A stretch of DNA of 14,832 nucleotides. Source: Thalassospiraceae bacterium (GTDB lineage: Bacteria > Pseudomonadota > Alphaproteobacteria > Rhodospirillales > Magnetovibrionaceae). The position numbers and the translations under genes were made by a program. The notes beneath the pieces are model-generated. The model made no database searches, was not told where the DNA came from, and was given only the letters and a program-made list of their open reading frames with translations. Positions 1 through 7,373 of this stretch are shown here, piece by piece (positions within the stretch are counted from its first letter, which is position 1; every line of letters starts with the position of its first letter). Location: contig DAOVVL010000011.1 in the NCBI GenBank assembly GCA_030637205.1, positions 1 to 14,832 of the forward strand. Direction: 5' to 3'.

Positions 1-129
1 CTCGACCCGGCCATCTTGATAAAATGTGCGGTAATCGCTGTTTTCACTTTCCCCGGCCATTACCGGTGCAGCGGTGGTGACGACGGCACCGATCATGGCT
101 GCTGCTGATAATATTTTAATGAAATTCAT
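1..129 (-). CDS. Exported protein of unknown function, N-terminal fragment
   Basis: Only the first 43 codons are inside the window; the gene continues past the left edge. The start is the ATG at 129-127, preceded by a good ribosome binding site (GGGAGG about 11 bases upstream). The peptide begins MNFIKILSAAAMIGAVV and looks like a classical Sec signal peptide: one Lys, a hydrophobic core, and a likely cleavage site after Val-Met-Ala near residue 25. The mature part starts with a polar stretch (GESENSDYRTFYQDGRVE). The family cannot be recognised from so little. The gene lies downstream of the dsrC-like gene but is separated from it by a strong terminator, so it has its own promoter. The paired boxes at 201-236 probably belong to that promoter. 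Confidence 0.7.
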   Translation of the reverse strand, partial: MNFIKILSAAAMIGAVVTTAAPVMAGESENSDYRTFYQDGRVE

Positions 130-200
130 TTTTGCTTTTTCCTCCCTCAAATTGGATTATTACTCACAAAAAGGTAGGTCCAAGCTGGCGCAGGAACAAT

Positions 201-236
201 TAGGTGCTCCCCCAAGAAAGGTAGGGTATCCCCCTA
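201..236 (-). promoter_or_regulatory. Two direct 15-bp boxes, likely activator binding sites
   Basis: Two copies of TAGGNNNTCCCCCWA lie at 201-215 and 222-236, with start points exactly 21 bp apart, which is two helical turns. The second copy sits inside a perfect inverted repeat, GTAGGGTATCCCCCTAC at 221-237. A degenerate third TATCCCC occurs near 251-257. The boxes are 73 to 108 bases upstream of the exported-protein ATG at 129. That is a usual position for a dimeric activator acting on a promoter in the 150-185 region, where only weak -35/-10 sequences are visible (TTGGAC followed by TAATAAT on the minus strand). The cognate regulator is not known. Confidence 0.5.
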
Positions 237-266
237 CTCAGCAGCGCCAGTATCCCCATTTAGAAC

Positions 267-303
267 AAAAAAAATCCCGGACGCTGCGAAGCTTCCGGGA
301 TTT
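267..303 (-). terminator. Strong Rho-independent terminator after dsrC-like gene
   Basis: A perfect 10-bp stem is formed by AAATCCCGGA (272-281) and TCCGGGATTT (294-303). Inside it a further GCT/AGC stem closes a GCGA tetraloop of the GNRA type. On the minus strand the stem is followed by eight U (267-274). It lies 26 bases past the stop codon of the dsrC-like gene and should end the whole minus-strand block. Confidence 0.9.
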
Positions 304-328
304 ATAAATTCAGGTACTACTTAACGTG

Positions 329-619
329 TCAGACGCAACCAGTCGGCTTGGGCAAGCCGCCCCATTTGCAGATCAGTTTCATCGGGCCGCCCATGAAATC
401 GGCGTAGATGTCTTTTTTGTCCACGCCCATGGCTTTGATAAAGGCACGCAACGGCGGAACCACGCCATCTTCATCGAACATGCGCCGGGCTTGGACAATA
501 TATTTCATGTGATCTTCGGTGATCTGGACGCCATCGGTGTTGGCAATGTGGCCTGCTACTTCGGGGGTCCAGTCAGCGCGATTGAGCAAAAAGCCCTCGC
601 CGTCGGTTTGTAATTCCAT
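329..619 (-). CDS. DsrC/TusE-family sulfur carrier protein with both arm cysteines
   Basis: This 96-residue protein matches the TusE/DsrC/DsvC family over its whole length. It begins MELQTDGEGFLLNRADW and keeps the central VPPLRAFIKAMG segment and the C-terminal arm ending GGLPKPTGCV. Cys95 is the penultimate residue carried by all family members. Cys84 is also present, exactly 10 residues earlier (C-X10-C), as in true DsrC, which can form an intramolecular disulfide or carry trisulfide sulfur; TusE relay proteins usually keep only the last Cys. The ATG at 619-617 was chosen because it has GGAG nine bases upstream and fits the family's N-terminus. The frame is open to an ATG at 655, but that adds 12 unrelated residues. 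No dsrAB, tus or hdr genes are in the window, so the partner is unknown. The gene lies 97 bases after era and before the terminator. Confidence 0.9.
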   Translation of the reverse strand: MELQTDGEGFLLNRADWTPEVAGHIANTDGVQITEDHMKYIVQARRMFDEDGVVPPLRAFIKAMGVDKKDIYADFMGGPMKLICKWGGLPKPTGCV

Positions 620-716
620 GGAATATCTCTCCTGCATACATTCGGTTATGCTCATATAAGGAGAAACGCCCCGGATTTCAAGGCCTAATTCCGACTTGCC
701 CGCTCAGGCATTGAAG

Positions 717-1622
717 TCAGGCATTGGGGTCGAGGCCCCAGTCGCGATAACGCTCCGGGTCGTCGGCCCATTTTTCGCGAACCTTGACGAACAAAAACAG
801 GTGCACCCGGCGGCCCAGGATTTCTTCCAGCTCAAGGCGGGAAGTTTCGCCGATTTTGCGGATTTGTTTGCCGCCCTTGCCCAGAATGATGGCCTTCTGA
901 CTGTCGCGCTCAACAAAGATGACCTGTTCGATCTTGACCGAACCGTCCTTCTTTTCAGTCCACGTTTCGGTTTCCACCGTGGTGGCGTAGGGCAATTCCT
1001 GATGCAGTTGCAGATACAGCTTTTCGCGTGTGATCTCGGCTGATAGCAGGCGCTCGTTCATATCCGATAGCTGGTCTTCGGGGAAATGCCATGGGCCTTC
1101 GGACACATGGTTTGTCAGAAAAGTTGCCATGTCGGCAACACCGTCACCGCTGAGCGCAGACACCATGAATATCTCATCAAAAATGCCCATCTCGGATAGC
1201 TGGGTTGCCAGCGTCAACAGGTCGGGCTTTTTAATCTTGTCGACCTTGTTCAACACCAGATGGCAGCGCAACTTTTGTTCCTTGAGGCGTTCGATGATGG
1301 CGCGCGTGTTGCCATCAACGCCGCGTTCAGCATCGACCAGCAACAGGCGGATATCGGCATCCCCCGCCCCACCCCACGCGGCCGCGACCATGGCGCGATC
1401 AAGACGTCGGCGCGGCTTGAAGATGCCGGGCGTGTCGATGAACACCAACTGCGTGGCCCCTTCGATGGCGATGCCCATCACGCGGGTGCGTGTGGTTTGC
1501 ACCTTGGGCGAAACGATGGTGACTTTGGCACCGACAAAACGGTTCACCAATGTTGATTTACCCACGTTGGGTGCGCCCAGCACGGCAATAAAGCCGCATT
1601 TGGTTTGTTCACTTGTGTTCAT
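717..1622 (-). CDS. era: GTPase Era (30S ribosome assembly)
   Basis: Era binds the 3' end of 16S rRNA through a KH domain and uses GTP to check late 30S assembly, acting in the cytosol and at the inner membrane. All the G motifs are visible in the 301-residue product: GAPNVGKS (16-23), DTPG (63-66), NKVD (125-128) and SAL (155-157). The C-terminal KH domain (about 205-285) has the GKGGKQIRKIG loop at 248-258. The length is normal for the family. Its ATG overlaps the TGA of rnc by four bases (ATGA at 1619-1622), so translation of the two is probably coupled. This rnc-era pairing is widespread and links rRNA cleavage to subunit assembly. Confidence 0.97.
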   Translation of the reverse strand: MNTSEQTKCGFIAVLGAPNVGKSTLVNRFVGAKVTIVSPKVQTTRTRVMGIAIEGATQLVFIDTPGIFKPRRRLDRAMVAAAWGGAGDADIRLLLVDAERGVDGNTRAIIERLKEQKLRCHLVLNKVDKIKKPDLLTLATQLSEMGIFDEIFMVSALSGDGVADMATFLTNHVSEGPWHFPEDQLSDMNERLLSAEITREKLYLQLHQELPYATTVETETWTEKKDGSVKIEQVIFVERDSQKAIILGKGGKQIRKIGETSRLELEEILGRRVHLFLFVKVREKWADDPERYRDWGLDPNA

Positions 1623-2302
1623 TTCTGTTCGCTTTTTTTCTTATTCAAAAATTGCTCGGCGGCATCACGTTCGCCACTGCGCCGCGATGAGCCCGTACCC
1701 GTTACCGTTTCTTCGCCACTGATGACCACCTCGATCTTGAATTGTGGTTGGTGCGCGGGGCCTGATTGTTCGATCACGTTGTAAACCGGAAGGCCCAGCT
1801 CGCGGGCCTGAGACCATTCCTGCAACGCGGTCTTGCTATCTTTGGGCGGCTGGATGTCGGCATCGATCAGGGCTTCCCAGTGGGCGCGAATGAATTTTCC
1901 GGCAACATCCAGCCCGCCGTCAAGAAACAATGCGCCTAAAACGGATTCCAGTGCATCGGCCAACAACGATGCGCGGCCGCGCGCACTGGTTTCCTTATCC
2001 TGCGCCGAGGTGGACACGTAAGCATCCAGTTTAAGTGTTCCCGCGACATGGGCCAAGGCATCGCGCGAAGTGAGACCGGCGTAACGCCGTGCCAGCTGGC
2101 CTTCGTTTTCACGATCAAAGCGTTGGTATAAATGTTCAGATATAACCAGACCCAATACGCGGTCGCCTAAAAATTCAAGCCGTTCGTTCGATTGCAGAGA
2201 ATGTTCCGTGGCACTGGAATGCACAAGCGCGAGTTGAAGCAAATCTCGATTGTTAAACTGATGGCCAAGTGCATCTTCAAGCTGTTCCAGGGATTTGTTC
2301 AT
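1619..2302 (-). CDS. rnc: Ribonuclease III
   Basis: RNase III cleaves double-stranded RNA, including the precursor of 16S and 23S rRNA. The 227-residue protein has the endonuclease domain with the signature NERLEFLGDRVL (39-50), the metal-binding Glu43 and Asp47, and the second acidic cluster ADALESVLGA holding Asp116 and Glu119. A double-stranded RNA binding domain follows at about 156-222. The signature reads GDRVL where most members have GDAVL, a modest deviation beside an active-site Asp. The ATG directly abuts the lepB stop codon (TAG then ATG, no spacer) and the stop overlaps the era start. Confidence 0.97.
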   Translation of the reverse strand: MNKSLEQLEDALGHQFNNRDLLQLALVHSSATEHSLQSNERLEFLGDRVLGLVISEHLYQRFDRENEGQLARRYAGLTSRDALAHVAGTLKLDAYVSTSAQDKETSARGRASLLADALESVLGALFLDGGLDVAGKFIRAHWEALIDADIQPPKDSKTALQEWSQARELGLPVYNVIEQSGPAHQPQFKIEVVISGEETVTGTGSSRRSGERDAAEQFLNKKKSEQK

Positions 2303-3103
2303 CTAGCTCAGCTTTTTGAAAAAACGATCGAAGCGGATGGTTTCGCCCCAGTTCCAGAACTGCAACAGGCTTCCCTGATACGAAAACACCAGCATCTCGG
2401 CGCGGCCCACCAGATTTTCAAAAGGAATGTAGCCAACGTCTGAAAGAAAGCGGCTGTCGCGCGAATTGTCGCGGTTATCACCCATGGCGAAAAAATGATT
2501 TGCAGGAACCGTATAAACATCGGTGTTATCGGCAAAGTCGATATCGCTTTCTTCCAATATGGTGTGGCGGCGTCCGCCCGGAAGCGTTTCGATGTAAAGC
2601 TGGGAATCGTGTTTGCGGCCATAGGTATCGCGATATTTCAAACGCCCGGACGGTTCGCGAAACACCGGGGCATCGTTGATGTGCAAAATGCCGCCCTTGA
2701 CCTGAATGCGGTCGCCGGGAAGCCCGATGATGCGTTTGATGTAATCGGTCTTGCCATCGGTGGGCAATTTAAACACCGCAATGTCGCCGCGCTTCGGCAT
2801 TTCGCCCAAGACGCGCTCGCTGCCCGGTATTAGCGGAAGCGATAGCGGAAACGAATGTTTGCTGTAACCGTATGACATTTTGGAAACGAATAAATAGTCG
2901 CCGACCAACAGCGTCGGGATCATGGACCCGGACGGAATGGAAAACGGCTCATAGGCAAAGGTGCGCACCAGCATGGCGATGGCCACGGCATAAATGACCG
3001 TCTTGGCGGTATCCCAGAACCCACCGGCACCGCCACTGGGATTTCTCGGTGATTTCAGCTTTTCACCCACATCGGGGATCAGGTCATCAGGCTTGCTTGG
3101 CAT
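2303..3103 (-). CDS. lepB: Signal peptidase I
   Basis: LepB removes signal peptides from exported proteins at the periplasmic face of the inner membrane. The 266-residue protein has one N-terminal membrane segment (about 30-50, TAKTVIYAVAIAMLV). It then shows the family boxes: IPSGSMIPTLLVGD with the nucleophile Ser60, KRGDIAVF (104-111), DYIKRIIGLPGD with the general base Lys123, and GDNRDNSRDSR (208-218). There is a single membrane anchor, as usual in alphaproteobacteria, where enterobacterial LepB has two. Upstream, 120 bases separate it from acpS; downstream its TAG touches the rnc ATG. The lepB-rnc-era order is common in proteobacteria. Confidence 0.97.
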   Translation of the reverse strand: MPSKPDDLIPDVGEKLKSPRNPSGGAGGFWDTAKTVIYAVAIAMLVRTFAYEPFSIPSGSMIPTLLVGDYLFVSKMSYGYSKHSFPLSLPLIPGSERVLGEMPKRGDIAVFKLPTDGKTDYIKRIIGLPGDRIQVKGGILHINDAPVFREPSGRLKYRDTYGRKHDSQLYIETLPGGRRHTILEESDIDFADNTDVYTVPANHFFAMGDNRDNSRDSRFLSDVGYIPFENLVGRAEMLVFSYQGSLLQFWNWGETIRFDRFFKKLS

Positions 3104-3223
3104 TTAGTTCTTTCTTATCAGATCGTTAGGTCTGTTTTTCAGGTGCGACGCGCCGCAGTTGGGTGGAACAAAGCCCGAGGCGGGCGTCACTGTCAAGTGC
3201 CCGACAGAAGATGCGGCTTTCGC

Positions 3224-3625
3224 TTAGCTCTTGGGCTCGGCCGAGATGATCACGATGGCATGGGCCATCGGGTATTCATCCGTCAACGATATGTCGATTT
3301 TGGCTTTCATGCCTTCGGGGATCAGCTTGTTCAGGCGTGTAAGTGCGCCCCCGGTCAGTTTCATAATCGGCTGGCCGCTGGGCAGGTTATCCACGCCCAG
3401 ATCGCGCCAGAACACGCCGTCGCGAAACCCGGTACCCAATGCTTTCGCGGTGGCTTCCTTGGCCGCGTAACACAGCGCGTATGAATTTGCGCGGTTGGCG
3501 CGGCGTTCGGCCTTGGTGATTTCGTTTTCAGTGTACACGCGTTGCAAAAAACGTTTCTCGAACCGAGCGAGCGTTTTTTCGATGCGGCGAATGTCGCAAA
3601 GGTCGGTGCCGACGCCGATGATCAT
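3224..3625 (-). CDS. acpS: Holo-[acyl-carrier-protein] synthase
   Basis: AcpS transfers 4'-phosphopantetheine from CoA to a serine of apo-ACP, making the carrier active for fatty acid and lipid A synthesis. The 133-residue product has both conserved motifs: GVGTDLCDIRRIE near the N-terminus with the Mg-binding Asp8, and YAAKEATAKALGTG with the Mg-binding Glu57. The length is typical for the trimeric bacterial enzyme. Its ATG overlaps the pdxJ TGA by four bases (3622-3625). The pdxJ-acpS pairing is well conserved in proteobacteria. Confidence 0.96.
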   Translation of the reverse strand: MIIGVGTDLCDIRRIEKTLARFEKRFLQRVYTENEITKAERRANRANSYALCYAAKEATAKALGTGFRDGVFWRDLGVDNLPSGQPIMKLTGGALTRLNKLIPEGMKAKIDISLTDEYPMAHAIVIISAEPKS

Positions 3626-4356
3626 GTGCGCGCCTCAACCATCAGGCGGCGCATTTCAGCGATGGATGCGCTGAACCCAACAAAGATCGCCTCGCCGACC
3701 AGAAAATGCCCGATGTTCAGCTCAACAATGCTTGAAATAGATGCAACCGGCTGCACGGTATCGAAAGTCAAGCCGTGCCCGGCGTGACATTCCAGCCCGA
3801 TGTCGGCGGCGTGGGCGGCGGCGCGTTCAATGCGCGCAAATTCGCGATCACGTTCCGCGCCCGCTTTGGCATCACAATATGCACCTGTGTGCAATTCAAC
3901 CACTGGCGCACCAATAGACATGGCCGCGTCCAGAACGATGGGTTCGGGTTCAATAAACAATGACACCCGCACACCGGCGTCGCCAAGTTGCCCAACAAAC
4001 GGTTTTAATGTTTCCAACTGGCCGATCACATCCAGCCCGCCTTCGGTGGTGCGCTCTTCGCGTTTTTCCGGAACGATGCACGCCGCATGCGGTTTGTGGC
4101 GCAGCGCAATGGCCAGCATTTCATCCGTTGCCGCCATTTCCAAATTCAGCGGCAAGTCGATCTCGTCGCACAAACGCAGAATATCGGTATCGGTGATATG
4201 GCGGCGGTCTTCGCGCAGGTGTGCGGTAATGCCATCGGCGCCGGCATCGGCAGCGATCTTTGCCGCGCGCACCGGGTCAGGGGTGTCGCCGCCACGCGCA
4301 TTGCGAATGGTCGCGACGTGATCGATGTTGATGCCTAAACGAAGCGCGTTGTTCAT
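3622..4356 (-). CDS. pdxJ: Pyridoxine 5'-phosphate synthase
   Basis: PdxJ condenses 1-deoxyxylulose 5-phosphate with 3-amino-2-oxopropyl phosphate to form pyridoxine 5'-phosphate, the last ring-closing step of the DXP-dependent vitamin B6 pathway. The protein shows the family's phosphate and substrate motifs: LRLGINIDHVATIRNARGG at the N-terminus, TAHLREDRRHI, NLEMAAT with the catalytic Glu, and CHAGHGL toward the C-terminus. I chose the ATG at 4356-4354 because it gives the usual short leader and lies one base after the upstream stop (TGA-T-ATG), a coupled arrangement. The frame is also open to an ATG at 4377, which would add MKIRPVD and overlap the upstream gene by 20 bases, with no visible ribosome binding site. 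The product is 244 residues. Confidence 0.95.
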   Translation of the reverse strand: MNNALRLGINIDHVATIRNARGGDTPDPVRAAKIAADAGADGITAHLREDRRHITDTDILRLCDEIDLPLNLEMAATDEMLAIALRHKPHAACIVPEKREERTTEGGLDVIGQLETLKPFVGQLGDAGVRVSLFIEPEPIVLDAAMSIGAPVVELHTGAYCDAKAGAERDREFARIERAAAHAADIGLECHAGHGLTFDTVQPVASISSIVELNIGHFLVGEAIFVGFSASIAEMRRLMVEART

Positions 4357-4357
4357 A

Positions 4358-5050
4358 TCAACCGGCCTGATTTTCATTAGATGAGGTTGAATTTAATATG
4401 CCGCCATCTTCCGGGTTCGCTTCAGATTCTTTAGTGTGGCGCGTTTCGTCGGCGGCCTCGATGCGGGTTTTCTGACTGACCCTGTATTTACGGGTACGCC
4501 GATGATGGCGTGCAGACTGATAACGCGAGATTGTGGGTTCCAGCGGAAAATAAAAAATCAGCCCCACCACCAAAGCGGTCGGCAGTGAACCGATTAACAT
4601 GGGCCACAAAACAGGCGCCGATGTTTCCACCAAAAACGGAATATCAAAACGCAATAAGGCTTCCATGGAATGGGCAAAAATATCTACGAAGTCTACATTC
4701 TCGGCATTGGTGTGGCCGCTGCCCAATATCCAGGCACCTGAATTATAAATCCACACCCAGATGAACGGGAACGTCCACGGATTGCCGACCGCGGTGCCGA
4801 TGGCGCTGGCCAGAATATTGGCGCGCATGAAATACGCAACGATTGCCGATATGACAAAATGCAAGCCGACAAACGGCGTCATGGAAATGGCAGCCCCACA
4901 GGCAAAGCCGGCGGCAATTGAATATGAAGAACCCGGTATGCGCGCGACCCGGTGAAATACGTAGCGCGTTGAGCGATGCCAACCGGCACTGGGCCAGAAG
5001 AATTCTCGCACCTTCTCAATGGGGTTCAATTTTCTGCGACGTAGGAACAT
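4358..5050 (-). CDS. DUF2062 inner-membrane protein
   Basis: The 230-residue product belongs to the DUF2062 family of unknown function. The family core spans about residues 42-95: a glycine-rich membrane segment (SIAAGFACGAAISMTPFVG), a second hydrophobic stretch (HFVISAIVAYFM), and the typical AIGTAVGNPWTFPFIW. A last membrane segment is near WPMLIGSLPTALVVGLIFYF. The N-terminus is basic (MFLRRRKLNPIEK) and the C-terminal tail is highly charged, so it is probably cytoplasmic. The start is the ATG at 5050-5048; a TTG two codons earlier is less likely. The gene sits between rsh and pdxJ, and its TGA is one base from the pdxJ ATG. No enzymatic role can be inferred. Confidence 0.88.
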   Translation of the reverse strand: MFLRRRKLNPIEKVREFFWPSAGWHRSTRYVFHRVARIPGSSYSIAAGFACGAAISMTPFVGLHFVISAIVAYFMRANILASAIGTAVGNPWTFPFIWVWIYNSGAWILGSGHTNAENVDFVDIFAHSMEALLRFDIPFLVETSAPVLWPMLIGSLPTALVVGLIFYFPLEPTISRYQSARHHRRTRKYRVSQKTRIEAADETRHTKESEANPEDGGILNSTSSNENQAG

Positions 5051-5071
5051 GTTCAAACTATAGGCAAAGCC

Positions 5072-5100
5072 GGGGCCGGGGTGGAATAAATAATGGCCCC
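5072..5100 (-). other. GC-rich hairpin in the rsh-DUF2062 gap
   Basis: GGGGCC (5072-5077) and GGCCCC (5095-5100) can form a six-pair all-G:C stem with a 17-base loop in the short gap between the rsh stop and the DUF2062 start. No U-run follows, so it is not a standard terminator. It might slow transcription, protect the mRNA 3' end after processing, or mean nothing. Confidence 0.3.
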
Positions 5101-5104
5101 CAGA

Positions 5105-7264
5105 CTATCCCCTCGCCCTTTCTACTGAGTTAATGGCCGGTGTGGCACGAAGGGCTGCGATGATTTCGGACAGGTGTTTCACATCCTTGACCTCGATATC
5201 CACCAGCATGTCGAAAAAGTCGGCTTGGCGCGATATGATCTTGAGGTTCGAAATATTGCCGTTGTTGCGCGCGATTACGTTGGACAGGTCGCCCAGGCTG
5301 CCCGGCACGTTCAGCACGGTCAGGTAAATGCGGCTGACGTGGGCTTCTTTGATGTCGGTTTCGTCTTGCCATGAAACATCAATCCAGCGTTCCGGCTCGT
5401 CATTATACTTTTCAAGCGTCTCGCAATCGATGGTGTGAATGGTCACGCCCTTGCCCGTCGTAATGATGCCGACAATGCGGTCGCCCGGCAACGGGTGACA
5501 ACACCCGGCATAATGCACCGCCATGCCGGGGATCAGGCCGCGAATGGGAATGCCCGCGCGGTCAGATTTTTCATAATGCGTTCGCGCATGGGCCAGCGGC
5601 ACCACGTTGGCCGTTCTGGAGGCTGCTTTTTTGCGCGTTCCCGGATAAACGGATTCCAACACGTCACGCGCCGAAATATGGCCGTTACCGACTTCGGACA
5701 TCAGATCATCAACGGTTTCTTTCTGAAACGTTTTTAAAACGCCTTTAACGCCCTTTTCGGTAAACGGATAGTCTTCTTCCAGAAAGGCACGTTCGATCAT
5801 GGCGTGGCCCAGCTCGACGTACTGGTCATATTCTTTCAGCCGGATAAAGCGACGGATGCGCGCACGCGCCTTGCCGGTTACCACAAACCGTTCCCACGTC
5901 GGTGACGGGGTATGGTTCTTGGCCGTGATGATATCCACCTGATCGCCATTTTTAAGCCGCGTTTTCAGCGGCACCATGCGCCCGTTGACCTTGGCGCTGA
6001 CACAGCGGTCACCGACTTCGGTATGCACGGCGTAGGCAAAATCAACCGGCGTCGCGTGACGCGGCAGGTTAATCAGTTCGCCCTTGGGCGTAAAACAAAA
6101 GACCTGATCTGGAAACATTTCCAGTTTGGTGTGTTCGAGAAATTCTTCCGGCTCTTCGGCGTTTTCAAGAATTTCCAGAAGCTCACGCAACCAGCGATAC
6201 TGTCGGCCCTCGGTCAACTTCGATGGATCGCCCTGTTTGTAGATCCAGTGCGCGGCCACCCCGTTTTCGGCAATGTCGTGCATTTCCTGGGTGCGGATTT
6301 GCAGCTCGATGCGGTGGCGTTCCGGGCCGATAATGCCGGTGTGCAGCGAACGATAGCCGTTAGGTTTGGAAACCGATATGTAATCCTTGAAGCGTTCCGG
6401 CACCACCCGGTAAATATTATGTGCCACGCCCAGTGCGCGATAACACTCATCGACATCTTTCACCACCACGCGAAACGCCATGATGTCGGAAAGCTGTTCA
6501 AACGAAACGTCTTTCAGCTGCATCTTTCGCCAGATGGAATACGGCGTTTTTTCACGCCCCGAAACGCTTGCTTTCACCCCACCGGCATCAAGTTCGTGTT
6601 CCAGTTCATCAACGATGCGCTTGATCAGGCCGCCGCCTTCTTCGCGCAGGAAGTCGAGGCGCTTGAGAACCGAATTGCGTGCATCGGGATTGATTTCTGC
6701 AAACGCCAGATCATCAAGCTCGTTTTTCATTTCCTGCATACCGATGCGCTCAGCCAGCGGTGCATAAATTTCCATGGTCTCGGTCGCAATACGGCGGCGC
6801 TTATCAGAGCTCTGGATAAAGTGCAGCGTGCGCATATTGTGCAGACGGTCGGCCAGCTTGACCAGCAGCACCCGGATGTCTTCCGACATGGCGAGCAGCA
6901 GTTTGCGGAAATTTTCCGCCTGCTTGGCATGATCGGACTGCATTTCGATCTGGCTTAGTTTGGTGACGCCATCGACCAGCTTGGCGATTTCACTTCCAAA
7001 CATGTCGTCAATGGTTTCGATGGTTGCCAGCGTGTCTTCAACGGTATCGTGCAACAGCGCCGTTACGATGGTTGCACCATCAAGGCGGTATCCGGTCAAT
7101 ATTCCGGCGACTTCGAGGGGATGTAAAAAATACGGATCGCCCGACGCGCGGGTCTGGCTGCCGTGTGCTTTCATCGAATACACAAAGGCGCGGTTGATCA
7201 GATCCTCATCGGCGTTGGGATCGTAGGACTTGATATTTTCGATCAGTTCGAACTGGCGGATCAC
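5105..7264 (-). CDS. rsh: Bifunctional (p)ppGpp synthetase/hydrolase, RelA/SpoT family
   Basis: This Rsh-type enzyme makes and destroys the alarmone (p)ppGpp, setting growth rate and starvation responses. The 719-residue protein has the full layout. The HD hydrolase domain carries the His-Asp pair at 72-73 (HDTVEDT). The synthetase domain (about 235-345) has RFKD at 291-294 and the IELQIRT motif at 319-325. These are followed by a TGS domain (about 387-447), the conserved-Cys region (AGCCHPLPGD near 586-594) and an ACT domain (about 645-716). RFKD (the RxKD form) together with an intact HD site marks a bifunctional enzyme, not a RelA-type synthetase. The start is GTG at 7264-7262 with GGAGG eight bases upstream. 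It lies 109 bases after rpoZ; omega forms part of one ppGpp site on RNA polymerase, so the pairing makes functional sense. Confidence 0.97.
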   Translation of the reverse strand: MIRQFELIENIKSYDPNADEDLINRAFVYSMKAHGSQTRASGDPYFLHPLEVAGILTGYRLDGATIVTALLHDTVEDTLATIETIDDMFGSEIAKLVDGVTKLSQIEMQSDHAKQAENFRKLLLAMSEDIRVLLVKLADRLHNMRTLHFIQSSDKRRRIATETMEIYAPLAERIGMQEMKNELDDLAFAEINPDARNSVLKRLDFLREEGGGLIKRIVDELEHELDAGGVKASVSGREKTPYSIWRKMQLKDVSFEQLSDIMAFRVVVKDVDECYRALGVAHNIYRVVPERFKDYISVSKPNGYRSLHTGIIGPERHRIELQIRTQEMHDIAENGVAAHWIYKQGDPSKLTEGRQYRWLRELLEILENAEEPEEFLEHTKLEMFPDQVFCFTPKGELINLPRHATPVDFAYAVHTEVGDRCVSAKVNGRMVPLKTRLKNGDQVDIITAKNHTPSPTWERFVVTGKARARIRRFIRLKEYDQYVELGHAMIERAFLEEDYPFTEKGVKGVLKTFQKETVDDLMSEVGNGHISARDVLESVYPGTRKKAASRTANVVPLAHARTHYEKSDRAGIPIRGLIPGMAVHYAGCCHPLPGDRIVGIITTGKGVTIHTIDCETLEKYNDEPERWIDVSWQDETDIKEAHVSRIYLTVLNVPGSLGDLSNVIARNNGNISNLKIISRQADFFDMLVDIEVKDVKHLSEIIAALRATPAINSVERARG

Positions 7265-7265
7265 A

Positions 7266-7302
7266 AAAAGGCCCTCCGCGCGAATGCAACGAAAGGCCTT
7301 TT
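7266..7302 (-). promoter_or_regulatory. Hairpin covering the rsh ribosome binding site
   Basis: GGCCTTTT (7295-7302) and AAAAGGCC (7266-7273) form a perfect 8-bp stem on the minus-strand transcript with a 21-base loop. The loop's 3' side and the 3' arm hold the rsh Shine-Dalgarno sequence (GGAGG). Just after the stem comes a short U-run and then the GTG start of rsh at 7264. It could act as a weak terminator between rpoZ and rsh, as a translation-blocking structure, or as both. Confidence 0.5.
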
Positions 7303-7373
7303 AATAATTGATTTCACACCGGGGGTAAGCACCGGGCGCGCCATTAGATAACGTTCAGCGCGCCGTGGCATAT

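Noticed and set aside
1030..1722. Plus-strand frame of 230 codons opposite era and rnc
   Set aside because: It is antisense to two genes with complete motif sets, and its Ser/Arg-rich composition is typical of a shadow frame.
5912..6958. Long plus-strand open frame (348 codons) opposite rsh
   Set aside because: It is antisense to a well-supported gene with conserved motifs along its full length. Its product shows no recognisable domain; such long shadow frames are common in GC-rich DNA.
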